Source: Fuerstiella sp. (lineage in GTDB: Bacteria; Planctomycetota; Planctomycetia; Planctomycetales; Planctomycetaceae). Taken from it: 64,000 nucleotides of DNA. Both the position numbers and the translations under genes were made by a program. Shown here in pieces: positions 29,101 through 37,332 of this stretch. The stretch covers positions 186,001 to 250,000 of the forward strand of contig JAQWOH010000008.1 in the NCBI GenBank assembly GCA_029245955.1. The letters run 5' to 3'. Numbering within the stretch: the stretch's first letter is position 1; every line of letters starts with the position of its first letter. The notes under the pieces were generated by a model. The model saw nothing but the letters and a program-made list of their open reading frames with translations, searched no databases and had not been told where the DNA came from.

Positions 29101-30320
29101 GCATCACCGGCCGACAGAAAGACAACGACATCTTCGCCGTTCACTGGCGGCGGCAGTTTGAGCCGAAATTCCTGTCGCGGAATCACTGGCGTAACAGCTT
29201 CCATCCATGACTGCGGTGCCCCCTCACGGCCCAGGTGCCCAACGACATTAAACTTCCACAACAGCGGCTGCCACATCGCGATCTCACGCACCAGTCGATC
29301 AATACCGCCCGGCTTCGTATTCTGCCAGCGATCGCGAAGCTGCTGCATCAGAAATGAACCGGCGTTCTTCCTGTCGTTCAGAGTTCGCCACAGCGTTTTC
29401 AGATACACCGGGCTGAGCCCCCTGTCACGAGCAACCTCAACCACAGTTTTCGTACCAGCTCGAATGGAGTCTCGTTCCATAACCGTTGCCGCAATGTAAT
29501 CGGCAACGGGCAGCACCCCGCCCTGATTTGTTTCAAACCGGATGCCCTGCAGATTCACGGGCGTACCACTGCTGTCCGTCGTGTAGCGGCCGTAGAAGCT
29601 GCGAATCTTTGCCATCAGGTCATCAGTGTTGTCTCGCCGTGATGTATATGGTGTAAATCGAACTCCATCGGGAAACAACGCAGCATGCTGAGAAATTCTC
29701 TTGGCGGCATCCAGATACTTCTGCACCAGTGAGGGCGACATCACTAACCCGCTGCCGACATTCGTAAATCCTTCGCCTGCCGCCCCATCAATCGGAAACT
29801 CTTCCGTGGGATCCAGTAAAGACACACCGGTCAGATCACGAATCGTGTAAGTGTATTCTGCATTGCTGAGTCGCCTGAGCACAACGGGTCCGGGATCACC
29901 GGCGTGGGCCCTGGCTTCTGTGGCCAGAAGTTCGCGAACCCAGTTCCGCAGCTGTAAGACCTCAGCATCGGCAGGCTGCGTGGAATCCTTCGGCGGCATT
30001 TGCTGCGTATCTAACATGTCACGAACTTTCAGCCACGCGTCTACATTTCTACGCGCCTCAGCCAGCGTCTTAATGGCGCCCAGATCGATTTCTGCTTCTG
30101 TCACGCTGTCCGCATGACATTCAAAACAGTACCGGTCCAGCAGCGGTCGAATGGACGTCCGATACTCAGCGGCAGCGGCAGCAGAATTCGTTTCGTCGGC
30201 CGTTGTCAGGCCACACATACAATACTGAGTCACCAGCAGCAGCCCGACCGCTGACTGGCAGAGCGTGCCAATGCAAACGCGCGAAATACATAACAACGTC
30301 GCTACACGAACACCGTTCAT
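26160..30320 (-). CDS. Large secreted cytochrome-containing DUF1587/1595/1592/1588/1585 protein
   Basis: 1386 residues. After an N-terminal hydrophobic segment, a planctomycete-type cytochrome c module carries CFECH (C65-H69) and the MPP of QQMPPKD. DUF1587 follows (RRLSNAEYTYTIRDLTGV). The central 400 residues contain carbohydrate-binding-like beta-sandwich segments (TISLRDARGTFDR; LLARWMTETDAG). The C-terminal third holds DUF1595 (LVIVRGLTSPAFLYR), DUF1592 (LANRLSYFLWSSMRDEQL), DUF1588 with a second haem motif CAKCH (C1263-H1267), and DUF1585 (SGDYRFHVAIESIVLSKQF). Probably a periplasmic redox protein. The start overlaps the regulator's stop (ATGA) and the end overlaps the DUF1552 gene, so all three are translationally coupled. 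Confidence 0.93.
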   Translation of the reverse strand: MNGVRVATLLCISRVCIGTLCQSAVGLLLVTQYCMCGLTTADETNSAAAAAEYRTSIRPLLDRYCFECHADSVTEAEIDLGAIKTLAEARRNVDAWLKVRDMLDTQQMPPKDSTQPADAEVLQLRNWVRELLATEARAHAGDPGPVVLRRLSNAEYTYTIRDLTGVSLLDPTEEFPIDGAAGEGFTNVGSGLVMSPSLVQKYLDAAKRISQHAALFPDGVRFTPYTSRRDNTDDLMAKIRSFYGRYTTDSSGTPVNLQGIRFETNQGGVLPVADYIAATVMERDSIRAGTKTVVEVARDRGLSPVYLKTLWRTLNDRKNAGSFLMQQLRDRWQNTKPGGIDRLVREIAMWQPLLWKFNVVGHLGREGAPQSWMEAVTPVIPRQEFRLKLPPPVNGEDVVVFLSAGDAGDGRENDFVLWRDMRLEAAGQPTISLRDARGTFDRVQQVRLEVLADTENYLAAAAELSDDTDVIQVAEKHSVQPELLQVWLNYLAIGGAVEVKGRFTEKFFKASNYDFVNGWHKDGLPSLLANSSDQQVRIPGISRPHGLVVHPTPTEFVAIGWRSPISGVVQVEASLSDAHPECGNGVEWFVQHSTAQTMSTLMKGEIPVAGTAMLPPKPVAVGKGELISLIIGPRDANHSCDLTAVDLTVTETAGEKRIWDAGKDNTDDIGAGNPHPDQFGNSDVWHFYHGAMSGRETKESRQPVVPTGSLLARWMTETDAGRRTSLAQQVAALATGAPPADDQESSPDGILFQQLQEFAVPLDGDLLTDVAADPRFGTHPLAHAIDPNHLVVQAPKTVEFRIPAEIATGRELVVAGMYDVEHGREGTTQLHVGTTPPVDLGLSGATVICAEESEARGRVESAFTEYRELFPVALCYTRIVPVDEVVTAMLFYREDDLFKRLMLDDAQAAELDRLWDQLLYVSEEPLKMVVSLEQIREFSTQDRQDLVGPWDQMRPFVLARAEAFRKHVIETEPTHLKAALGFVGRAWRRPLTEIEQQSLRNLYQQLRDTELSHEEAIRLVIVRGLTSPAFLYRLETPAAGADAAAITDLELANRLSYFLWSSMRDEQLREAAEAGRLIAEEGELVRQTRRMLSDEKTRRMAVHFACQWLHLRDFDQNDDKNEKLYPEFASLRADMYEETVRFFEDMFRRNGSILDLLSADHTFLNESLARHYGISDVSGPEWKRVTGMRSQQRGGILAMATMLASQSGASRTSPILRGNWVSETLLGEPLPRPPVGIPLLPETVPTGLTARQLIEQHSSDPACAKCHARIDPYGFALEQYDAVGRVRTKLADTKTTLYEGLTIDGLDGLREYLLTQRRDDVVRNFCRKLLGFALGREVQLSDEPLIDDMLKKLNSGDYRFHVAIESIVLSKQFRQIRGHNDEDGHD

Positions 30321-31003
30321 CGATGCCCTTTCATTCGTCCCTTGTGGCTGCCAATGTGGTCGCGAACCTCATCGACAGCATTCTGAACGTCGCCATCCTG
30401 CAGACAGTCGATGATCTGCTGATGGCTGGCGATGCCCGACTTCCATTCGGCGGTCTTGACACTGTCACGAAACTGACGAAAAAAAACCTGCAGCAGATCG
30501 CTGAAAGCGACAAGGGGCGAAAGCCCACTGGCACTCAGCAGCGTACGATGAAATTCGATATCCAGATCAATCCACTGCTGAAGTTTGCGAGCCGTACGAA
30601 ACCGATCAACGATACCCCGAAGTTTTTTGTAAATGGATGGATCGTCTGCCATGCGTCGGGCAACGTGAGGCATCACGCCGGTTTCGATAACGATGCGCGA
30701 ATCAATCAACGATGACGGATCAGCCTGATGCAGTGCCGGATGAAACCCCAGATGACTGGTCACTCGATCCATGTCGATGTGACCTACCGTCAGACCAACG
30801 CCGGTACGGGACTCAACGATGCCCAGAAACTCCAACGCCTTCGTCGCCTCACGCAGACTTAGTCGACTGACACCAAACTGTTCGGCCAGTTCGGTCTCGT
30901 TCGGCAGACGATCACCGGGTACGAGCCCCTCGGAAACAATATGAGACTTCAGCCGCTCCGCGATGACATCACGAATTTTGCGTTTAGGCAGAGTCTTCAG
31001 CAA
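30317..31003 (-). CDS. GntR-family transcriptional regulator, FadR/FCD subfamily
   Basis: 228 residues from a TTG at 31003 with GGAG 6 bases upstream. The frame is open to 31456 but those extra codons cross the divergent promoter and overlap the neighbouring cyclase gene. LVPGDRLPNETELAEQFGVSRLSLREATKALE is the GntR winged helix (about 28-60). The FCD domain shows DLDIEFHRTLLSASG and HQQIIDCLQDGD. A palindrome lies between this gene and the divergent cyclase operon. It is coupled by ATGA overlap to the DUF1592 gene, so the regulator, the DUF1592/DUF1552 pair and the divergent operon are probably one regulon. Confidence 0.87.
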   Translation of the reverse strand: MLKTLPKRKIRDVIAERLKSHIVSEGLVPGDRLPNETELAEQFGVSRLSLREATKALEFLGIVESRTGVGLTVGHIDMDRVTSHLGFHPALHQADPSSLIDSRIVIETGVMPHVARRMADDPSIYKKLRGIVDRFRTARKLQQWIDLDIEFHRTLLSASGLSPLVAFSDLLQVFFRQFRDSVKTAEWKSGIASHQQIIDCLQDGDVQNAVDEVRDHIGSHKGRMKGHR

Positions 31004-31109
31004 AGCGTTCTCCGGAGTTACCCGACGTTGTCCCGGAACGAACAGCCACGGTCCGTGAAAGAAGTAATCGTACCGTCGGCTTGATCGCCGCTGGTCCGGG
31101 AAGTAGATT

Positions 31110-31124
31110 ATCAGACAATCTGAT
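31110..31124. promoter_or_regulatory. Operator palindrome between divergent regulator and cyclase operon
   Basis: ATCAGA-CAA-TCTGAT is a perfect 6+3+6 palindrome. On the plus strand a weak promoter (TTGATC 31081-31086, 17 bases, TAGATT 31104-31109) ends right at it. On the minus strand a consensus TTGACA (31127-31132) lies just outside it. A regulator bound here would cover both promoters. Confidence 0.55.
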
Positions 31125-31180
31125 CTTGTCAAGAAGTCGAAGAAGCGGCCGGTGAGACCAGGATTCCCAAGGAGACCAGA

Positions 31181-32893
31181 ATGCCAACGGTATCGAACAG
31201 GGTGGGCGCACGGTTGATACTGCGATATCTGTTGCCCTTTGTGTGCGGCCTGTGCCCTGCTCTGACGGCCGACGAGCCTCGATTCCTTGACTGCTCGCTG
31301 CTGGTCGCGCCGGAGTACCCGGCGACCTGGCCGTCGACTCCGTTTCCACGGTTCCAAATCACGCATCAACGGACAATCGGTCCCGATAGTGCGTACAACA
31401 TCGACGTACTGCTGATTGACGGAAACACAGGCACGCAACTGGACGTGCCGCCCCATTCGGTTGCCCGTCCCGAACTGAATCGACCGAAGTCAGGTGCACT
31501 GGGACTAGCGTACACGGATAAGATCGAGCCCTGGCAGTTCGGTGGCGAAGCCTGCGTCGTGGATGTCCGCGACCTGCTGGATAAGGCAGCTAAAGGAGTC
31601 AGCCCGCTGGTGCGGCGTCGGCATGTGGAACAATTTGAGGAGAAACATCGTCAGCTGCGGTTCGGTGATGTTGTGCTGTTTCGCAGCGACTATTCGGATC
31701 GGTATTACCAGCCGCTGCCGGAGGGACGTCGCTACATCGCTGACGTGCTGGACCGCACAGCACCGGGCTACCCCGATCCCGACCCTGACTGCATGGAACT
31801 GCTCGCATCGCGCGGGGTGATGACACTCGGTACAGACAGTGCCAGCATGGGTCCCCTGCCCGATCTGGCGGAACCCACACATTACGCGGGCCTGAAGTAC
31901 GGCATGATCTGGACGGAAGGAGCCACGGGACTGGGCGCCTTACCATCCACAGGAGCCTTCTATTGTCAACTGGCACCGAAGCATGAACGCGGCCCCTACA
32001 GTGAAGGCCGAGCATTCGCGATCGCAGGAGGAGAGTTGCCCGGAAAGCTGATCGAATCCTGCCGCAACAAGCGCGCCGTCGATCTGTCACCGACGCTGTC
32101 GCCGAAACTTCCATTGACATCTCCCGGACACGGCACGGGCAATCATCGACAGGTCTACCTCAAAGTCGACTTTCTGTACTCCGAATATCTGGACATGTGG
32201 CATCATACACATCTGATGGATTCGATGGCCGGTACTCATCTGGTACCTCCGTCGTTCGCACTGCCACCGGGCGGCGAAGAGCCGGCCTATGCTCCGGAAG
32301 TTCGAGGCTGGCTGGAGGAATACGAAACCAAATACGGCCCGCGCGGCACCAGCACTATGACCACTGAGCAGGTGCCGCTGCAGTGGACGTGCGGGCCGGT
32401 CCGCATCATTGATGTGCGTTCGCTGGCAGGCAACACTGCACAGAAATCGTGGCCTGCGTCTCCGGAAATAACCGTGGCTGATATTCAGACGGCGGAACAG
32501 GCCAACGGGAAACTTAAACCGGGTGACATCGTTTTGTTTCAGACCGGGCATCTGGACGAACATCTGCGTGCTCAGCCCGATGACTCCGGTGTCTGGTCAG
32601 ATCCACTCCACGGCCGCAGCGAAGGCTGGCCTGCACCAGGCCCGGACGCCATCGTGTATCTGAAAAGCAAAGGTATTCGCTGCATTGCCACGGATGCGCC
32701 GGACCTGGGCGGAGTCGATCCCCGAAGAGCCCTCATGACTTACTGGGCGCTGGGCACCCATAACATGGTGGGCGTCGAGTTTCTGCACAACGTAGACAGC
32801 GTTCCCGACAGCAGGGACGCTTATTTTCTGTTTGCTGCGGTCAGGATTCGCGACTGCCACGGCGGCCCCGGCCGCGCGATCGTGTTGTATTGA
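31181..32893 (+). CDS. Secreted protein with two cyclase/kynurenine-formamidase-like domains
   Basis: 570 residues; ATG with AAGGAG 7 bases upstream; signal peptide (LLPFVCGLCPALTA). Two copies of the metal-dependent cyclase fold (PF04199 type) lie at about 35-300 and 310-565, seen as repeated blocks (FGDVVLFRSDY vs PGDIVLFQTGH; DCMELLASRGVMTLGTDSAS vs DAIVYLKSKGIRCIATDAPD). The family hydrolyses cyclic amides, lactones or beta-diketones using HxGTHxDxPxH. Domain 1 reads N82-x-G-T-Q86-x-D88-x-P-x-H92; domain 2 reads M349-x-G-T-H353-x-V355-x-P-x-F359. Neither motif is complete, and each keeps different residues. It heads an operon, so a ring-opening role is plausible; activity with degenerate sites is uncertain. 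Confidence 0.82.
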   Translation: MPTVSNRVGARLILRYLLPFVCGLCPALTADEPRFLDCSLLVAPEYPATWPSTPFPRFQITHQRTIGPDSAYNIDVLLIDGNTGTQLDVPPHSVARPELNRPKSGALGLAYTDKIEPWQFGGEACVVDVRDLLDKAAKGVSPLVRRRHVEQFEEKHRQLRFGDVVLFRSDYSDRYYQPLPEGRRYIADVLDRTAPGYPDPDPDCMELLASRGVMTLGTDSASMGPLPDLAEPTHYAGLKYGMIWTEGATGLGALPSTGAFYCQLAPKHERGPYSEGRAFAIAGGELPGKLIESCRNKRAVDLSPTLSPKLPLTSPGHGTGNHRQVYLKVDFLYSEYLDMWHHTHLMDSMAGTHLVPPSFALPPGGEEPAYAPEVRGWLEEYETKYGPRGTSTMTTEQVPLQWTCGPVRIIDVRSLAGNTAQKSWPASPEITVADIQTAEQANGKLKPGDIVLFQTGHLDEHLRAQPDDSGVWSDPLHGRSEGWPAPGPDAIVYLKSKGIRCIATDAPDLGGVDPRRALMTYWALGTHNMVGVEFLHNVDSVPDSRDAYFLFAAVRIRDCHGGPGRAIVLY

Positions 32894-32899
32894 CGACCA

Positions 32900-34483
32900 A
32901 TGACAACTGACCTCCCCAAAACCTGTTTGCCCACATGGGACGTGGCCGAACTTCCGGAACCAAAACCGCTCGGGCTGCGCAATCTGACGGGCTTTATCGG
33001 GCCGGGAATCGTGATGTGCGGGATCCAGATCGGCGGTGGAGAATGGCTGTTCGGGCCCGCCATCACGGCAAAGTACGGTGGTGGTCTGATGTGGATCGCC
33101 ACCGTCGCCATTCTGTGTCAGGTCTTCTACAACGTCGAATGCGGTCGCTACGCGCTGTACACAGGTGAACCCGTGTTCACGGGCTTTATGCGGACTCGAC
33201 CAGGTCCGGGCTTCTGGGTCAGTATTGCACTGCTGCTGAGCCTGGGATCACTGATCCCAGGTCTGTCCACGAATGCCGCCGTGCTGATCACGTCGATGTA
33301 TCTGGACCGCCCCCCCACCACCGACGATGCAATGCTGGTCAATACCACCGCCTATCTGTGTCTTGCGCTGGTGGTGCTGCCGGTACAGGTGGGGGGCAAA
33401 GTTTACAACATGCTGCAGATTGTGATGACGGCCAAAGTCTTTGTCGTGCTGGGATTTTGCCTGTTTATCGGCATCTTCTTTGTCAGCGCGCAGGGCTGGA
33501 TCGACGTGTTTAGCGGTTTCCTGAAGTTTGGCAACGTACCGGTTGATGATGGCCACGGAGGCGAAAAAGTCGTCAACGCCTTCACTCATTTTCGGGAACA
33601 CGGAGAGTACCCCATCGTAGCCCTGACCAGCATCGCAGTGCTGGGCGCGTTCGCGGGATTCGCGGGCGGGGGTGGACTCAGCAATTCCACTTACAGCAAC
33701 TTTGTTCGTGACAAGGGCTGGGGAATGGGCAGTCAGGTAGGGGCGATCGCCAGTGCGATCGGCGGCCACAATGTGTCGCTGAGCCACGTTGGCAAAGTTT
33801 TCGCAATCAACGAAGACAATCTCCGCAAATGGAGGGGCTGGTGGAAGTACATTCTAACGGATCAGTTTCTCATCTGGATGCCAGGCTGCGTGATGGGAAT
33901 GGCACTTCCCGCTTTGCTGTCGATCGAATTCGCCGCCAGCTCGCCGATGTTCAGCCAGAACGTTCCGTATGCGCAATCGCTGATTTCGGCCGACGGCATT
34001 CGCCACGCACCAGGGGTCAGTGACGCAACTCGACAGTTACTGTGGATGGCCACGCTGTTTGTCGGGCTGATGGTTTTTCTGCCCAGTCAAATGTCGATCG
34101 TAGATGATGTTGCTCGCCGCTGGACGGACATCATCTGGTCGTCCAACGAAAAAATTCGCAAACGACTGCAGCCGCATCAGGCCAGCCGGATCTATTACAC
34201 GATTCTGGCCTGTTACGTGGTCTGGTCATTCATTTCAGCAACGATTTTTCTGATGTTTGGCGACGCTCCTCGGTTGATGGTGCTGGTCATTGCGAATCTG
34301 AACAACGTAGCGCTGGGTGTAACGGCGTTTCACGTGTTGTGGCTGAATTGCAATCTGCTGCCACAGCCACTGCGTCCAAAGTGGTACAACCAGGCTGGCA
34401 TTCTTGCATGCGGCATTTTTTATTGCGGCCTGGCCGCGCTGGTGTTCTGTGCCAAAATCGTTCCCTTGATTATTCAAGGCTGA
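32900..34483 (+). CDS. Nramp-related transporter lacking the DPGN metal motif
   Basis: 527 residues, about 11-12 membrane spans, starting 6 bases after the cyclase gene. The first span reads GFIGPGIVMCGIQIGGGEWLFGPA. Nramp proteins have GPG followed by a DPGN metal-binding turn; here the turn is IGGGE. Later segments (VRDKGWGMGSQVG; DDVARRWTDIIW; NLNNVALGVTAFHVLWLNC) support the Nramp-like superfamily. Loss of the Asp/Asn metal ligands suggests the substrate is not a divalent metal; operon context suggests the organic compound that the neighbouring enzymes degrade. Automated annotation would probably call it a metal transporter, which I doubt. Confidence 0.78.
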   Translation: MTTDLPKTCLPTWDVAELPEPKPLGLRNLTGFIGPGIVMCGIQIGGGEWLFGPAITAKYGGGLMWIATVAILCQVFYNVECGRYALYTGEPVFTGFMRTRPGPGFWVSIALLLSLGSLIPGLSTNAAVLITSMYLDRPPTTDDAMLVNTTAYLCLALVVLPVQVGGKVYNMLQIVMTAKVFVVLGFCLFIGIFFVSAQGWIDVFSGFLKFGNVPVDDGHGGEKVVNAFTHFREHGEYPIVALTSIAVLGAFAGFAGGGGLSNSTYSNFVRDKGWGMGSQVGAIASAIGGHNVSLSHVGKVFAINEDNLRKWRGWWKYILTDQFLIWMPGCVMGMALPALLSIEFAASSPMFSQNVPYAQSLISADGIRHAPGVSDATRQLLWMATLFVGLMVFLPSQMSIVDDVARRWTDIIWSSNEKIRKRLQPHQASRIYYTILACYVVWSFISATIFLMFGDAPRLMVLVIANLNNVALGVTAFHVLWLNCNLLPQPLRPKWYNQAGILACGIFYCGLAALVFCAKIVPLIIQG

Positions 34484-34494
34484 GGAATTCGAAC

Positions 34495-35322
34495 GTGGCT
34501 GAATCGATGTTTGATCTTTCCGGCAAAGTCGCAGTTATCTCCGGTGCTGCTCAGGGTCTGGGACAGGCCGCAGCCGTGGCGGTGGCCGAGCACGGTGCCG
34601 ACGTCGCGCTGGTGGACCGAAACGCGGAAGGAGCAGAAGCGACTGCCGAGACGATCCGATCACTGGGACGCAACGTGCTTGTTGCCGATACGGACGTTTC
34701 CGATCCGGTTGCCATTGCGGAACTGTTCCGGCAGGTCGACTCAGAATTTGGTCGAATCGACTTTCTGGGCAACATCGCTGGTGACGGCTGCCTGTCGAAG
34801 CCCGAAGACCTGCCGATCGAAGATCTGCATCGAGTGTTTCAGAACCTTGTTGTCGGACGTTTCGCAATGTGTCAGCAGGCCGGTCGCCGCATGCTGAACC
34901 AGGGCAAGGGATCGATCATGAATATCGGATCACTGGCCAGCAGCACAGCATTGGGTCGAGGACATATCGCCTACAGCATGGCGATGGGAGCCGTACTGCA
35001 GATGACACGCGAGCTGAGCACAGAATGGAGCCACCGGGGAGTGCGCGTGAACTGCGTCACACCGGCACAGGTGACGAACCCCAGCCTGATCGCGCGTATG
35101 GAACAGGATCCCAATCTGCAGTCGCAGTTCCTGAGCGGAATTCCCGCCGGTCGCATGGGAACGCCCACCGATATCAGCGGGCTGTCCGTGCTGCTGGCAT
35201 CAGATGCCTCAGAATGGATCACCGGAGCCATCATCCCAATGGACGGTGGCAACACGGCCATGAATGCCGGCGGCACGCCAGGACACGCAAGCGCGCCAGT
35301 ACAGTCATTTCGATCAGAGTGA
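34495..35322 (+). CDS. SDR-family protein lacking the catalytic lysine
   Basis: 275 residues from a GTG at 34495 (GAGGA 8 bases upstream; next ATG 34507). The cofactor motif SGAAQGLGQ is intact, beta-2 ends ALVDRN (Asp, NAD-type), and NIAGDG replaces NNAG. Ser is present in IGSLAS. The active-site YxxxK is Y160-S-M-A-M164: Lys is replaced by Met through ATG where AAG is expected. The surroundings (GHIAYSMAMGAVLQMTRELSTEW; VNCVTPAQVTNP; GAIIPMDGGNTA) are otherwise classical. Either a redox-inactive partner or an enzyme with altered chemistry. Lies between transporter and E1 genes with gaps of 11 and 15 bases. Confidence 0.85.
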   Translation: MAESMFDLSGKVAVISGAAQGLGQAAAVAVAEHGADVALVDRNAEGAEATAETIRSLGRNVLVADTDVSDPVAIAELFRQVDSEFGRIDFLGNIAGDGCLSKPEDLPIEDLHRVFQNLVVGRFAMCQQAGRRMLNQGKGSIMNIGSLASSTALGRGHIAYSMAMGAVLQMTRELSTEWSHRGVRVNCVTPAQVTNPSLIARMEQDPNLQSQFLSGIPAGRMGTPTDISGLSVLLASDASEWITGAIIPMDGGNTAMNAGGTPGHASAPVQSFRSE

Positions 35323-35337
35323 CCCCGGAGTCAGAAA

Positions 35338-37332
35338 ATGTCAACAACAGAAGTCGCCACACTGGATAAGAAAACAGTCCTGTCACTGTACCGAATGATG
35401 CAGGTTATTCGGCAGACAGAAGAACAACTCGCGCGCTGTCATCAGAAAGGACTGGTGCTGGGCGCGTGTCACACGTATGTCGGTGAAGAAGCCATCGCGA
35501 CAGGAGTCTGCGCGCACCTGACGGATCAGGACCCTGTGTTCAGCACTCACCGGGGTCATGGGCACGCACTCGCGAAAGGAGTGAAGCCAAAATCGCTGAT
35601 CGCTGAGTTGTTTGGTCGGGAGTCCGGTGTGTCACAGGGGCGGGGCGGCAGCATGCATCTGTTTGCTCCGGAAATCGGCATGATGGGCACCAGTGGCATT
35701 GTGGGACCGTGTGTGCTGCAGGCATGCGGCGGAGGTTACAGTTCGAAGATTCGGAAGACAGATCAGGTGTCGGTGGCGTTCTTTGGAGACGGCGCCGTCA
35801 ATAACGGTGCGTTTCACGAAGGCTGCAACATGGCCAGCATCTGGAATCTACCGGTGCTGCTGATCTGCGAAAACAATCAGTTTGCCACAGAAGTCGCCTT
35901 TGAATATTCGAGCGGCATTCCGGATGTGGGTCGTCGAGCTGCAAATTACGGACTGCCCGGATTCGAAGTGGACGGCAACGATGTTCTGGCCGTGTACGAA
36001 ACAGCCCGCGAAGCCGTTGACCGAGCACGCTCCGGCGGCGGTGCGACTCTGATCGAATGCAAGACCTATCGAACTCGAGCACACGCAGAAGGTATGGGTG
36101 ACTACTCCTACCGTACTCGCGAAGATGTCGCCGAATGGCGGGAAAAATGTCCCATTCGCCAACTGGCCGAACGCGTCGTCGACGAAGGCATTGCCACCGA
36201 AGAAGACCTGGCCGCCATCGAAACCGACGTCAGAACGCAGGTTCTGGCAGACAGCAAATCAGCCGAACAGGCCGCATGGCCCGCAGCTGCCACCGCCACA
36301 TCACACGTTTTTTTCGAAGAGCCAGTTTCCATTCCGGCCGCACCGGAACCAGGAACTCGAGAGATCAACTATATCGCTGCAACGCATGAGGCGCTGGACT
36401 ACGAAATGCAGCACAACTCAGCCATTTTTGTCATGGGTGAAGGTATCGGAGCTCGCGGCGGCAACTTTGCCACCACCACAGGACTGTACGACAAATACGG
36501 AGCAGAAAGGCTGTGTGACACTCCAATCTGCGAACGAGGATTTGTGGGGCTGGCCTGCGGAGCGGCGATGACGGGGGCCCGACCGATCATCGACTTCATG
36601 TTTATCGATTTCATCAACGACGCATTCGGCGAGGTGCTTAATCAGATCGCAAAAATGCAATACATGTCTGCCGGTCGACTGAAGATGCCTGTGCTGTTGC
36701 GAGGCTGCATCGGCATCGGCCATTCCGCAGCGACTCACCATTCCGGCAGCTATCATTCCATCTATTCACACATTCCGGGGCTGCGAGTCGTAGTACCATC
36801 GACTCCCTACGATGCCAAAGGTCTGTTTCATCACGCTCTGCGATGTCAGGACCCGGTGCTGTTTCTGGAACATCGCGAACTGTACGGTATGAAAGCCCCG
36901 GTCCCGGAAGAGCCGTACGAGATTGAATTCGGCAAGGCGTCTGTGATACGGGAAGGCACGGACATCACGGTCGTGGGCATCGCGTTGATGGTGCACAAAG
37001 CTCTGGAAGCTGCCGAAACGATGGAGACCGAAGGAGTCTCCGTGGAAGTCATCGACCCACGCACGGTTTCGCCTCTGGACACAGAGACAATTCTTAAATC
37101 CGTTGCAAAGACAGGTCGACTGCTGATCGTAGATGAAGCCTTCCAGCCGTGCAGCGTGGGCGCAGAAATCGCAGCACGCATCGTGGACCAGGGATTCGAT
37201 GAACTGGACGCGCCGATCAAACGACTCAACGGCGCATTCACACCAACCCCCTACAGCCCAACCCTGGAATCCGCGGTCGTGCCGCAGGTCGAAGATATTG
37301 TGAACGAAATCCAGCAACTTCTGCATGAATGA
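35338..37332 (+). CDS. Fused E1 alpha-beta of a 2-oxoacid/acetoin dehydrogenase complex
   Basis: 664 residues. The first half (about 10-320) is the E1 alpha chain with the thiamine-diphosphate motif beginning FFGDGAVNNGAF and ending ICENN (about 149-180), plus STHRGHGHALAKG and GRGGSMHLF. A short linker (FFEEPVSIPAAPEPGTRE) joins the E1 beta half (about 340-660), with VMGEGIGARGGNF, TPICERGFVGLACGAAM, GHSAATHHSGSYHSI and EVIDPRTVSPLD. Most bacteria encode the two chains separately. The sequence type is closer to acetoin/branched-chain-like E1 than to the homodimeric AceE. It would decarboxylate a 2-oxo acid or cleave a diketone/acyloin and pass the acyl group to the E2 encoded next, whose start overlaps this gene by 8 bases. 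Confidence 0.93.
   Translation: MSTTEVATLDKKTVLSLYRMMQVIRQTEEQLARCHQKGLVLGACHTYVGEEAIATGVCAHLTDQDPVFSTHRGHGHALAKGVKPKSLIAELFGRESGVSQGRGGSMHLFAPEIGMMGTSGIVGPCVLQACGGGYSSKIRKTDQVSVAFFGDGAVNNGAFHEGCNMASIWNLPVLLICENNQFATEVAFEYSSGIPDVGRRAANYGLPGFEVDGNDVLAVYETAREAVDRARSGGGATLIECKTYRTRAHAEGMGDYSYRTREDVAEWREKCPIRQLAERVVDEGIATEEDLAAIETDVRTQVLADSKSAEQAAWPAAATATSHVFFEEPVSIPAAPEPGTREINYIAATHEALDYEMQHNSAIFVMGEGIGARGGNFATTTGLYDKYGAERLCDTPICERGFVGLACGAAMTGARPIIDFMFIDFINDAFGEVLNQIAKMQYMSAGRLKMPVLLRGCIGIGHSAATHHSGSYHSIYSHIPGLRVVVPSTPYDAKGLFHHALRCQDPVLFLEHRELYGMKAPVPEEPYEIEFGKASVIREGTDITVVGIALMVHKALEAAETMETEGVSVEVIDPRTVSPLDTETILKSVAKTGRLLIVDEAFQPCSVGAEIAARIVDQGFDELDAPIKRLNGAFTPTPYSPTLESAVVPQVEDIVNEIQQLLHE

Noticed and set aside
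31004..31456. N-terminal extension of the second GntR regulator to 31456
   Set aside because: Would overlap the divergent promoter, operator and the start of the cyclase gene; the added residues have no homology.
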